DNA of 64,000 nucleotides from Staphylococcus equorum (GTDB lineage: Bacteria > Bacillota > Bacilli > Staphylococcales > Staphylococcaceae). Below are positions 26,870 to 34,928 of the stretch, one piece after another. The stretch covers positions 1-64,000 of the forward strand of contig NZ_LNNB01000028.1 of the NCBI RefSeq assembly GCF_001747895.1, read 5' to 3'. Below the pieces are notes generated by a model, which had not been told where the DNA came from, ran no database searches, and saw nothing but the letters and a program-made list of their open reading frames with translations. Each line of letters begins with the position of its first letter. Position 1 is the stretch's first letter. A program made the translations under genes and the position numbers.

Positions 26870-28123
26870 ATGAATAAAAAATTATCGAAAATGGGTATGC
26901 CACCAACTTTATTATGGGGGTATATTGGCGTATTAATCTTTATGATGGGTGATGGATTAGAACTTGCTTGGATAAGCCCTTATCTTCATGATCACGGCTT
27001 ATCCGTTCAACAAACTGCAATTTTAACGACTTGTTATGGTGTGACCATTGCAATTGGATCTTGGTTCTCAGGCGTCTTGGTCGAAATTATTGGACCGCGT
27101 AAAGTTATGTTGTTAGGCACAGGGCTGTATATTGTTGGTCATATTATATTCGTAGGATTTGCAATACCTACGATGAATTATGAATTAATGATTCCGTCGT
27201 ATGCCATTCGAGGATTTGGTTATCCGTTGTTTGCTTATTCATTTTTAGTGTGGGTCGCTTACCGTTCACCTCAAAAACGATTAGGTGCGGCAGTAGGTTG
27301 GTTCTGGTTTGTATTTACAGGTGGTTTAAGCGTACTTGGTTCATTCTATTCTTCATTCGCAATTCAATGGTTTGGTCATGTGTTCACTTTATGGACAGCT
27401 ATTATATGGGTGCTTATTGGAACGTTTTTAGCTGTATTTGTAAACAGAGATCAATTTGAAATAGAAGAGAAAGGCCATGGTGTGAAAGAACATGTAAAAG
27501 AAATGGGTGCTGGAATTACGATATTAAAAAGAGAACCACGCGTCGCAGTGGCATGTATCGTAAGAATTATTAATCAAGCAGCACAATATGCATTTCCATT
27601 GTTCTTACCGATATATTTAGCATCTAAAGGAATTGCAACAACAACTTGGCTCAATATTTGGGGAACAATTTTTGTCGCAAATATTATATTTAATTTAATA
27701 TTCGGTGCATTGAGTGACAAGATTGGTTGGAAAAATACAATCTCATACATCGGCGGTATTGGTTGTGCTGTGTTCACATTAGGATTGTATTTTGTACCAG
27801 AATTATTTACAGGTAATGTATTTGTCATCGGCACTGTAGGGTTTTTATGGGGTATGTGTCTAGCAGGATTTGTTCCAATTTCTGCGCTCGTACCTTCGCT
27901 TGTAGGTGATGGCGACAAAGGGCCAGCGATGGCTATACTAAACTTAGGTGCAGGGTTATGTGTATTTGCTGGGCCTGGATTAGTAGCGTTATTCTACGAT
28001 AGTATTGGCGTAAAAGGCATGATGTACTTAATCTTTGGATTATATGTAGCAAGTGCAATTATGACACGTTTCTTAAAAACGCCTGAAGAGCGTGCAAAAC
28101 TTAGTAAGAAAGAAGCAACGTAA
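26870..28123 (+). CDS. MFS transporter, RbtT/DalT/CsbX subfamily
   Basis: 417 residues with 12 helices. This subfamily carries polyols (ribitol, arabitol) or alpha-ketoglutarate-like acids. The N terminus MPPTLLWGYIGVLIFMMGDG and the AYRSPQKRLGAAVGWFWF loop are typical. I prefer the ATG at 26870 to a GTG at 26861, since the AGGGG site would be too close to the latter. It is transcribed alone, with a cre upstream and a terminator downstream. No polyol dehydrogenase is beside it, so the substrate is open. Confidence 0.82.
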   Translation: MNKKLSKMGMPPTLLWGYIGVLIFMMGDGLELAWISPYLHDHGLSVQQTAILTTCYGVTIAIGSWFSGVLVEIIGPRKVMLLGTGLYIVGHIIFVGFAIPTMNYELMIPSYAIRGFGYPLFAYSFLVWVAYRSPQKRLGAAVGWFWFVFTGGLSVLGSFYSSFAIQWFGHVFTLWTAIIWVLIGTFLAVFVNRDQFEIEEKGHGVKEHVKEMGAGITILKREPRVAVACIVRIINQAAQYAFPLFLPIYLASKGIATTTWLNIWGTIFVANIIFNLIFGALSDKIGWKNTISYIGGIGCAVFTLGLYFVPELFTGNVFVIGTVGFLWGMCLAGFVPISALVPSLVGDGDKGPAMAILNLGAGLCVFAGPGLVALFYDSIGVKGMMYLIFGLYVASAIMTRFLKTPEERAKLSKKEAT

Positions 28124-28164
28124 TCGTAAAAAGCATGTATTAAAAAATAAATATTTACCATTAA

Positions 28165-28206
28165 AAAAGTCTCATTCTAGTTTTAAAACTAGAATGGGAC
28201 TCTTTT
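28165..28206. terminator. Strong bidirectional terminator
   Basis: A stem of about 20 bp (AAAAGTCTCATTCTAGTTTT against its near complement) with Ts on both sides. It ends the CsbX-like gene on the plus strand and can end the small peptide gene on the minus strand. Confidence 0.92.
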
Positions 28207-28259
28207 ATTTTTAAAAGCTGATTATGCAATCGTTTTGAAATGGAGTGGAAATGAATGAC

Positions 28260-28340
28260 TTATTTTTCTTGGAAGCCACCAGAAATAAATTGAGCAACAA
28301 TCTGTTTGATTACAGTCACAATTTTAGTTAACAGAATCAA
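28260..28340 (-). CDS. Phenol-soluble-modulin-like (PSM-alpha-type) small peptide
   Basis: A frame of at most 26 codons lies in the gap between the MFS gene and argF. Residues 5-18 (counted from a TTG start) read TKIVTVIKQIVAQF and the tail is ISGGFQEK. The KIVxxIKxIVxQF pattern resembles S. epidermidis and S. aureus PSM-alpha peptides, which are short amphipathic cytolytic helices exported by Pmt without a signal peptide. A perfect ribosome site, GGAGGTGAT, precedes it. No ATG exists: TTG at 28340 is only three bases from GGAGG, while CTG at 28334 is nine bases away and would give 24 residues. A TACAAT -10-like box lies upstream, and a strong terminator lies downstream. Charge balance and helix pattern support it; expression is unproven. 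Confidence 0.6.
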   Translation of the reverse strand: MILLTKIVTVIKQIVAQFISGGFQEK

Positions 28341-28651
28341 TCACCTCCGTCAATGAAGTATTTCAGCGTCATTGTAGTACAAAAAAGTAGCACAATGCGT
28401 ATTCATGCATAACTCAAAAAATAAATTTCACAAGTGTTATTTATTGGAAATTCACAGTGCATAAATGCTTTGAAAAACTGCATAAATGTTAAATTCATTA
28501 GTTAAAATGAGTGCTGTTTATCAAATAATTAAAGATAACATTCCAAACTAAAATTCAACAATATACATAATAAAGCATATTTATACTTGTTTTATATGTG
28601 AATTACGTATATTATGTATATAAATCTTATAAAAATATTGGAGTGATGAAA

Positions 28652-29683
28652 ATGGGGTTGAACACAACAGCTTTAAATAAGTTACAAGTTTTTAAAGGAG
28701 AACACTTTTTGAAAACATGCGATTTTTCAGCAGAAGAATTGAATACATTAATAGATTTTACTGGAGAGTTAAAGGAAAAGAAAAAACGTGGGATCCCTCA
28801 TCCTTATCTGAAAGGAAAGAATTTAGCGTTACTCTTTGAAAAACCCTCTACAAGAACACGTTCGGCATTTAGTGTTGCTGCGTATGATTTGGGCGCTTAT
28901 CCAGAGTATTTCGGCCAAGGTGATATTCACTTAGGTGTGAAAGAATCTACAGCTGATACTGCAAAAGTATTAGGTCGTATGTATGACGGCATTGAATTTA
29001 GAGGTTATCATCAAAAAGATATAGAATCTTTAGCTAAAAATGCCAATGTGCCAGTTTGGAATGGCTTGACGAATGAGTGGCATCCAACGCAAATGATTGC
29101 GGATTTCTTTACATTAAAAGAAAATTGGGGAACTTTAGAAGGTAAAACATTAACATATGTAGGTGATGCTAGAAATAATGTAGCACATGATTTACTTATC
29201 ACTGGAGCTATATTAGGCGTTAACGTACATATTGCTGCACCTAAATCTTTACAACCTGATGAAGCAATTCAAAAGATGGCTAAGGATTATGCTGCACAAT
29301 CTCAGAGTGAAATTTTAATTACGGATGACGTGAATCAAGCAATTTATCAAACAGATGCTATCTATACAGATGTATGGTTATCAATGGGTGAGGATCAATC
29401 TGTTTTAGAAACCCGTATTAATGAATTATTACCTTACCAAGTAAATGAATCAATGTTATTGAATACGATGAATCCTAATGCAATCGTCTTACATTGTTTA
29501 CCAGCATTTCACGATATAAACACTGAAGTAGGACAACAGATTTATGAAAAATATGGTTTGTCTGAAATGGAAATTACGGATGACGTATTTCAAGGTGAGC
29601 ACGCTGTGATATTTGATCAAGCTGAAAATAGATTACATTCTATAAAAGCAATTATGTCAGTGACACTAGGCGATATATTTTAA
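28652..29683 (+). CDS. argF: Ornithine carbamoyltransferase
   Basis: 343 residues. It makes citrulline from ornithine and carbamoyl phosphate. The carbamoyl phosphate motif STRTRSAF is near 65-72, with HPTQMIADF near 142 and the ornithine loop HCLPAFHD near 281. I chose the ATG at 28652, eight bases after GGAG, over one six bases earlier and an upstream GTG. It is separate from the argCJB operon, about 13 kb away, and is not next to arcA or arcC. Either a biosynthetic (ArgF) or catabolic (ArcB) role is possible; context with arginine biosynthesis favours ArgF. A strong terminator follows. Confidence 0.88.
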   Translation: MGLNTTALNKLQVFKGEHFLKTCDFSAEELNTLIDFTGELKEKKKRGIPHPYLKGKNLALLFEKPSTRTRSAFSVAAYDLGAYPEYFGQGDIHLGVKESTADTAKVLGRMYDGIEFRGYHQKDIESLAKNANVPVWNGLTNEWHPTQMIADFFTLKENWGTLEGKTLTYVGDARNNVAHDLLITGAILGVNVHIAAPKSLQPDEAIQKMAKDYAAQSQSEILITDDVNQAIYQTDAIYTDVWLSMGEDQSVLETRINELLPYQVNESMLLNTMNPNAIVLHCLPAFHDINTEVGQQIYEKYGLSEMEITDDVFQGEHAVIFDQAENRLHSIKAIMSVTLGDIF

Positions 29684-29700
29684 GCGAAGTAATAGTCGTA

Positions 29701-29758
29701 GGGGAGGGAATACGAAATCAAATTTCAAATTTTGATTTCTGTCCCTCCCCATTTTTTT
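29701..29758 (+). terminator. Terminator after argF; following gap to 30062
   Basis: Nested stems GGGGAGGGA/TCCCTCCCC and GAAATCAAA/TTTGATTTC, then seven Ts. The 304 bases after it, up to the PTS gene, show only a doubtful 27-codon frame at 29876 without a ribosome site, plus A+T-rich leader sequence. Confidence 0.9.
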
Positions 29759-30062
29759 GCACACCTTACGAAGTCACAGCTTGTAGTTTGCAGCTACTAT
29801 TATTTATCGCAAATATTGGCTCAAAATACCACCGCTAAACTTTTAATATGACGATGTAGATTGTGAAGTGTCCTAATGGGTGAAACAGATTATTTAATGT
29901 ATAAAGAAAACTGTTATTTAAGTGAACTAAACGAGGTTTATAATAAAGGGCTTACATAGAAAAGAGTTATATCCTTTTGAAATTTTTTTTCATAATGACG
30001 AATTGTATTGATTATCATTTTCTTTACTTGTATATTTATGGTAATTAGGAGGTTAATCAATT

Positions 30063-31601
30063 ATGAGTAAGCTATTTGAGAAAGCACAACAATTCGGTAA
30101 GTCCTTTATGTTACCTATAGCAATTTTACCAGCAGCCGGTTTATTGTTAGGTATTGGTGGCGCATTAAGTAATCCAAATACAATCAAAGCATATCCTTTA
30201 TTGGATATTGAACTATTACAAAATATATTTATATTAATGTCATCTGCAGGTGATATTGTCTTCCAAAATTTACCTGTCATTTTTGCAGTAGGTGTTGCGA
30301 TTGGTTTAGCCAAAAGTGATAAAGGAACAGCAGGTTTAGCTGCCATGTTAGGGTTCCTCATTATGAATGCTTCAATGAATGGTTTGTTAATTATTACAGA
30401 TACATTAGCAGATGGTAATTTAGCTAAAGAAGGGCAAAGTACAGTCCTTGGAATACAAACAGTGGAAACAGGCGTATTTGGCGGTATTATAACCGGCATC
30501 ATGACAGCGCTTTTACATAATAAGTTCCATAAAATATCCTTACCAACCTATTTAGGCTTCTTTGGCGGTTCACGTTTTGTGCCTATTATCACAGCATTAG
30601 GTTCTATTATATTAGGTGTCGTGATGTTCTTTATTTGGCCAACTGTGCAAGGTTGGATATTTGGTGTTGGAGGAATCGTAGATAAAACAGGAGTTATTGG
30701 TACTTTTTTCTTTGGTTTTATTTTAAGGCTTTTGGGACCATTTGGTTTACATCATATTTTTTACTTACCATTTTGGCAGACAGCACTGGGTGGTACTTTA
30801 GAAGTGAAAGGACAAATTGTACAAGGTACACAAAATATCTTTTTTGCTCAATTGGGTGATCCTGATGTTACTAAATATTATTCGGGTGTATCTAGATATA
30901 TGTCAGGTAGATTCATTACTATGATGTTTGGTTTATGTGGTGCTGCATTGGCAATCTACCATACTGCAAAGCCAGAACGTAAAAAAGTCGTTGGCGGGTT
31001 AATGTTATCTGCAGCGTTAACATCATTTTTAACAGGAATTACAGAACCATTAGAATTCAGTTTCTTATTTGTAGCACCGGTTCTTTATGTCATACATGCC
31101 TTTTTAGATGGTTTAGCGTTTATGCTCGCAGACATATTTAATATTACGATTGGTCAAACATTTAGTGGTGGTTTCATTGATTATCTATTATTTGGTATAT
31201 TGCAGGGCAATGCTAAGACGAATTTCTTGTGGGTAATTCCAATAGGTATCGTTTGGTTTATGCTTTATTATATTATATTCAGATTTTGCATCACGAAATT
31301 TAATTTCAAAACACCTGGGCGTGAAGAAGGAGAAGCGGCTGAAACAGTAGAAGCAACTGATCGTGCTAAAACGATTATTCAAGGTCTTGGTGGTAAAGAG
31401 AATATTGATGTCGTTGATTGTTGCGCAACAAGATTAAGAGTTACCTTAAAGACTGATAAAGATGTTGATAGAAAAATATTAGAGTCGACCGAAGCAAGAG
31501 GCGTGATTCAGAAGGGGAACGGCGTTCAAATTGTTTATGGTCCCCATGTAACTACGATAAAAAATGAAGTAGAAGAACTATTAGATAGTGAACAGTCATA
31601 A
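30063..31601 (+). CDS. PTS glucose/N-acetylglucosamine-family EIICB
   Basis: 512 residues. The EIIC part (about 1-415) has the family segments MLPIAILPAAGLLLGIGGAL near 17-36 and TGITEPLEFSFLFVAP near 322-337. A linker rich in Glu follows, then an EIIB domain (about 440-512) with the phosphocysteine in DCCATRLRV. There is no EIIA domain, so a separate EIIA-Glc (Crr) must donate phosphate. Since nagB follows 134 bases later, the substrate is probably N-acetylglucosamine or glucosamine. The start follows AGGAGG. No regulator is adjacent. Confidence 0.85.
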   Translation: MSKLFEKAQQFGKSFMLPIAILPAAGLLLGIGGALSNPNTIKAYPLLDIELLQNIFILMSSAGDIVFQNLPVIFAVGVAIGLAKSDKGTAGLAAMLGFLIMNASMNGLLIITDTLADGNLAKEGQSTVLGIQTVETGVFGGIITGIMTALLHNKFHKISLPTYLGFFGGSRFVPIITALGSIILGVVMFFIWPTVQGWIFGVGGIVDKTGVIGTFFFGFILRLLGPFGLHHIFYLPFWQTALGGTLEVKGQIVQGTQNIFFAQLGDPDVTKYYSGVSRYMSGRFITMMFGLCGAALAIYHTAKPERKKVVGGLMLSAALTSFLTGITEPLEFSFLFVAPVLYVIHAFLDGLAFMLADIFNITIGQTFSGGFIDYLLFGILQGNAKTNFLWVIPIGIVWFMLYYIIFRFCITKFNFKTPGREEGEAAETVEATDRAKTIIQGLGGKENIDVVDCCATRLRVTLKTDKDVDRKILESTEARGVIQKGNGVQIVYGPHVTTIKNEVEELLDSEQS

Positions 31602-31735
31602 ACAAGCGTATAATGGTATTGTATGCATGATTCATTTTATATTAATTTGATAAAAAACAGATAATTATGTAATATAGGTAATTAAATGTTAATTATGAAA
31701 ATATATAGTGATATTAGAAAGAATGGGGTAGAAAT

Positions 31736-32458
31736 ATGAACGTTATAAATTTGAAAGATCGCACAACGGCGAGTCAATATGTTGCTATAGAGCTTTTGAA
31801 ACAAATAAAGTCGCAACCTAATGCTGTGTTAGGTCTTGCTACGGGAAGTACAATGATTGATATCTATAAATACTTAGCAGAATTAATTAATGTTAATCAC
31901 ACAGAATTAACTGATGTGGTGACATTTAATTTAGATGAGTATATTGGGTTAGCGGCAGATCACGAACAAAGTTACCATGCTTATATGAAAGAACATTTAT
32001 TCAATCATAATAGCACTTGGAATGAAGATAATATTTATTTACCTAAAGGTGATGCAGAAGATGTAGAAAAAGAATGTATAGCCTATGAGCAATGTATACA
32101 AAATGCAGGACCAGCAGACATTCAAATCTTAGGTATCGGTGAAAATGGACATATTGGTTTTAATGAGCCATTTTCATCATTTGAAAGTGAAACACGCGTA
32201 GTAGATTTAACGGGTTCAACAATCAAAGCAAATAGTCAACACTTCGATAATATTGAAGATGTACCTAAACAAGCTATTTCAATGGGCTTAGCATCTATCA
32301 TGAGTGCGAAACGCATCATTCTAATAGCGTTTGGAAGTAATAAGCAAGATGCAATCCAACAATTAATGGATGTTAAAGTGTCGGAATCACTTCCTGCTTC
32401 AATATTGCATCAACATCCAAATGTAGAAGTTATCGTTGATGATTCAGCTTTAAATTAA
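31736..32458 (+). CDS. nagB: Glucosamine-6-phosphate deaminase
   Basis: 240 residues, the short bacillary length. It converts glucosamine-6-phosphate to fructose-6-phosphate and ammonia. Motifs are LGLATGSTMIDIYKYL near 32-47, the catalytic Asp in FNLDEYIGL near 65-73, and GIGENGHIGFNEPF near 127-140 with the active-site His and Glu. It follows the EIICB gene and completes amino-sugar entry into glycolysis. nagA is not in the window, which would suit glucosamine or an unlinked nagA. Confidence 0.93.
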   Translation: MNVINLKDRTTASQYVAIELLKQIKSQPNAVLGLATGSTMIDIYKYLAELINVNHTELTDVVTFNLDEYIGLAADHEQSYHAYMKEHLFNHNSTWNEDNIYLPKGDAEDVEKECIAYEQCIQNAGPADIQILGIGENGHIGFNEPFSSFESETRVVDLTGSTIKANSQHFDNIEDVPKQAISMGLASIMSAKRIILIAFGSNKQDAIQQLMDVKVSESLPASILHQHPNVEVIVDDSALN

Positions 32459-32498
32459 ATAAATATACAAAAGCGATACAAGTTTGTATTGGTTTAGA

Positions 32499-32620
32499 AT
32501 GTCGACAAAGTTTCCGACTTTGTTGGCATTTTTTTGTGCGCGCTGTCCGCGGGCGCAACCTCAGCCTATAGTATTCGGCTAGTACTTTATTAATTAATGA
32601 GGAGTTGGCCCGAATCACTG
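32499..32620 (-). repeat. Dispersed intergenic element, copy C
   Basis: Its reverse complement aligns along most of its length with copy B (62796-62909), from CAGTGATT at one end to TTTGTCGACA at the other. A terminal hairpin (ACAAAGT/ACTTTGT) differs from B's ACAAAA/TTTTGT in a way that keeps pairing, which suggests selection on structure. It lies after nagB and may also act as its terminator. Confidence 0.7.
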
Positions 32621-32712
32621 ACATTTTCAAGTGGTATTGAGTAATGAAATGAACGAACAAAAAATAGATTCAAAAACCAAATACATTTACAGCATTTGGT
32701 TTTGAATCTAAT

Positions 32713-33963
32713 TCACTTAACATGTCTATTTTTATTTAATAAATATAGTTTATATAAATATTTTCTGATTGGAATTATAAAATCGCCAATATATTCTTCT
32801 ACGTGTGCATTAAAGCCTTTTTTAAATTGCTGTACGCCATAATCTTCAGAAGTTTCACTGAAGTCTCCAGTAATGCCATAAAAATTATATCTTGGAATAG
32901 CGTTCTCTATGGCAAATTTAATCATATCCCATTGTAAACGATAAGACCCCATAAATTGGTTGTATTTAGGATTAGAACCACTAGATAGGTAATAAACTTC
33001 ATCTTTCGTGTATATATAAAATGCAGCAGCTAAATTCAAGATATTTCCGTCAGTTGAAATTAATTCGATCGTCTCATTAATTTTTCTTTCGTAACTGTTT
33101 TGTTGTTGCGTTAATTGCTTCAATTTCGTTTTCGTTTTTTTAGAATTAGTGTTTTCTTGTAATTTATTCTCTAAATTTTTAATTTCTAAAAGAAGGTTAG
33201 CGTTTTTCTTTTGCAATTGCTGCTTATAATTTTCTAAATTGATATACGCGAGTTTTAACATAGAATGATTAGCATAAATTTTTTGCATTTCCTCAAAATA
33301 AGCTTTATCTCTAAATTTAAAATTATGCTTTTCTTCTGCCATTTGAAATAGTTCAAAGAATACATCGGTTTCTGAAATATCCAATGTTTTTATTTCCACA
33401 CCCATTTCAAAAGTTTTTTTAATATTACGACGTGTCTGATAATCCATTTCTTTTAATATGGTACTTTCACTTTTATCTTTTAAATTTAAAACAGATAACC
33501 ATCTAATTTGGCTAGTAGTAGAGTAACCAATACTATAACCTTGATGGGCATAACCTAATTTTGATAATGCATTTTTAAGCTTTTCATTATCATAGTGTTC
33601 AATTATTTTTCCATCAGCATCTCTAATATTTTCTAAAATATATGGATCTATTAAAGCGAATAATGCTTTTTGAGTTTTTAAATATACTTTTAAATTTTCA
33701 AAAAAGAATTTAGTTAATATTGGATTACTATAATCTAAAACAGGACCTCTGTGAGAATAAAAGTATTTAAAAAACCTTAATGCCCTAGCTTCTGTTAATA
33801 GACAAGCTGCTATCACTTTATCATCTTCTTTAACGCCTACTAAATGTACATCTTTCTTATTCTTATTTCTATAATGAAAATGAGAATAAGACTGGGTATA
33901 ATGCACAAAATGTTGATTAATAAAATCAGTGAATTCTTTTGCTGTTAATTCTACGAAGTTCAT
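32713..33963 (-). CDS. FemABX-family aminoacyltransferase (FemA/FmhA-like)
   Basis: 416 residues, the standard Fem length. These proteins add amino acids from charged tRNA to the peptidoglycan cross-bridge, or alter it as immunity factors. Two GNAT-like halves are present: an N-terminal one starting MNFVELTAKEFTDFINQ and a second with YQTRRNIKKTFEMGVEIKTL. A helical coiled-coil arm (about 240-300) and the C-terminal FYGITGDFSE and QFKKGFNAHVEEYIG segments follow. It lies downstream of a secreted CHAP hydrolase gene on the same strand, separated by a terminator-like hairpin. That pairing recalls lysostaphin/Lif-type lysin and immunity genes. Confidence 0.88.
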   Translation of the reverse strand: MNFVELTAKEFTDFINQHFVHYTQSYSHFHYRNKNKKDVHLVGVKEDDKVIAACLLTEARALRFFKYFYSHRGPVLDYSNPILTKFFFENLKVYLKTQKALFALIDPYILENIRDADGKIIEHYDNEKLKNALSKLGYAHQGYSIGYSTTSQIRWLSVLNLKDKSESTILKEMDYQTRRNIKKTFEMGVEIKTLDISETDVFFELFQMAEEKHNFKFRDKAYFEEMQKIYANHSMLKLAYINLENYKQQLQKKNANLLLEIKNLENKLQENTNSKKTKTKLKQLTQQQNSYERKINETIELISTDGNILNLAAAFYIYTKDEVYYLSSGSNPKYNQFMGSYRLQWDMIKFAIENAIPRYNFYGITGDFSETSEDYGVQQFKKGFNAHVEEYIGDFIIPIRKYLYKLYLLNKNRHVK

Positions 33964-33992
33964 TTTTTCACCTATTTCTTAAATAATAAGAA

Positions 33993-34013
33993 ACCTGGAT
34001 CAGCAGTCCAGGT
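33993..34013 (-). terminator. Hairpin between CHAP and FemABX genes
   Basis: A 7-bp stem (ACCTGGA / TCCAGGT) with a seven-base loop. Read on the minus strand it is followed by a T-rich stretch. It may end or attenuate the CHAP transcript. Confidence 0.5.
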
Positions 34014-34041
34014 CCCTAGGATCTAGTGTATTTTTTAGAAA

Positions 34042-34524
34042 TTAATAAATATAATTGTACTGTGCAGCCTGAGATTTAGATAAAACTCTAGTACCATAGC
34101 CTAATCGTACATTGTAATTATACTCTGATATCTTAATACTCCCGTTTTTATAAACTTGTTCAACAAAAGCAACGTGGCCGTAACCGCCACCCCCTTTAGA
34201 AGTCTGCAATATTGCTCCAGCTAGAGGTTTCTTTCCAGTAGCAAAACCGGCTCTCCTAGCTTCCGCCAACCAATTTTTTGCATGGGTAAAGCTGGAAGGA
34301 AGATATCTTTTTATTTGGTTTCTTCTATTATGTACGTACCAGGTACAATTATTCTTCCAGTGATAATTTGCTTGTTGTCTTTTTATTGGTCTGGGATATT
34401 TATCTATTGCAGCAGCTTGAACTTGATGTTGACTAAATTTATAAGTACCTATATTGAAGTTAGTGACGCCGGTAAATATTAGTGTTGATAATAATGTACA
34501 TGCAATTATTTTTTTTAGATTCAT
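34042..34524 (-). CDS. Secreted CHAP-domain peptidoglycan hydrolase
   Basis: 160 residues. A signal peptide (about 1-39, ending VQAAA) leads into a CHAP domain, with nucleophile Cys60 in NNCTWYV and catalytic His117 in GYGHVAFVE; the third residue is probably Glu134 or Asn136. CHAP enzymes act as amidases or endopeptidases on staphylococcal peptidoglycan, as in SsaA and LysK. There is no LysM or SH3b binding domain, so the protein is a bare catalytic unit. The ribosome site AAGGGGTG is well placed. A FemABX gene follows on the same strand and may protect the cell from it or simply act on the same substrate. Confidence 0.88.
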   Translation of the reverse strand: MNLKKIIACTLLSTLIFTGVTNFNIGTYKFSQHQVQAAAIDKYPRPIKRQQANYHWKNNCTWYVHNRRNQIKRYLPSSFTHAKNWLAEARRAGFATGKKPLAGAILQTSKGGGGYGHVAFVEQVYKNGSIKISEYNYNVRLGYGTRVLSKSQAAQYNYIY

Positions 34525-34533
34525 TAATTACAC

Positions 34534-34735
34534 CCCTTGACACTAGACCCTTGACATCATGTTATATTACGTATAATTAATATTCAATATTTATTAAATT
34601 ATGCAAAATTATAAAAAAGTTATATTGAAAAGGGGTTTTATTTTTGAAAAATAAAAGGATGACTTACTGAAACTGTTTGAAAATTAGCATATTCATCAAA
34701 AAAGCCACAACCATGATGGTTGTGGCTTTTTTGAT
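34534..34735 (+). other. Possible small-RNA or leader unit in the 34525-34928 gap
   Basis: CCCTTGACA occurs twice (34534-34542 and 34548-34556). The second TTGACA is followed after 15 bases by TATAAT (34572-34577). Downstream come AAAGGGG (34628-34635) and a TTG frame of only eight residues (34644-34670), then a strong terminator (34698-34733). This looks like a complete short transcription unit without a real protein. The rest of the gap to 34928 shows no gene. Confidence 0.4.
34698..34733. terminator. Strong bidirectional terminator
   Basis: AAAAAAGCCACAACCAT pairs perfectly with its complement and has Ts on both strands. It can end the pseudouridine operon (minus strand) and the short plus-strand unit. 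Confidence 0.9.
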
Positions 34736-34928
34736 TTATAATTTGAAATTTGAAATATAACTAGCATTAGTATAAATCAGTAGCATTTTGTCTATGAAAA
34801 TACATTGTGTATAATTATCGAACTTTGCTTGCTAAATTCAATATTCGATAAGTGCAAAAACGAAAAATATTACTTTAATATAGAATAGGATTAAGTGAAA
34901 TACTCATAATTAGATATTGCTAATTTAT

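Noticed and set aside
28251..28331. 26-codon plus-strand frame opposite the PSM-like peptide
   Set aside because: Its site is weak and its residues (MNDLFFLEATRNK) show no pattern; it is the antisense shadow of the better-supported minus-strand peptide.
29684..29758. Possible riboswitch in the long hairpin after argF
   Set aside because: The two stacked stems with T-run are a plain terminator downstream of a gene, with no following gene in range to control.
29876..29959. 27-codon frame before the EIICB gene
   Set aside because: It has protein-like residues but no ribosome site and no known relation.
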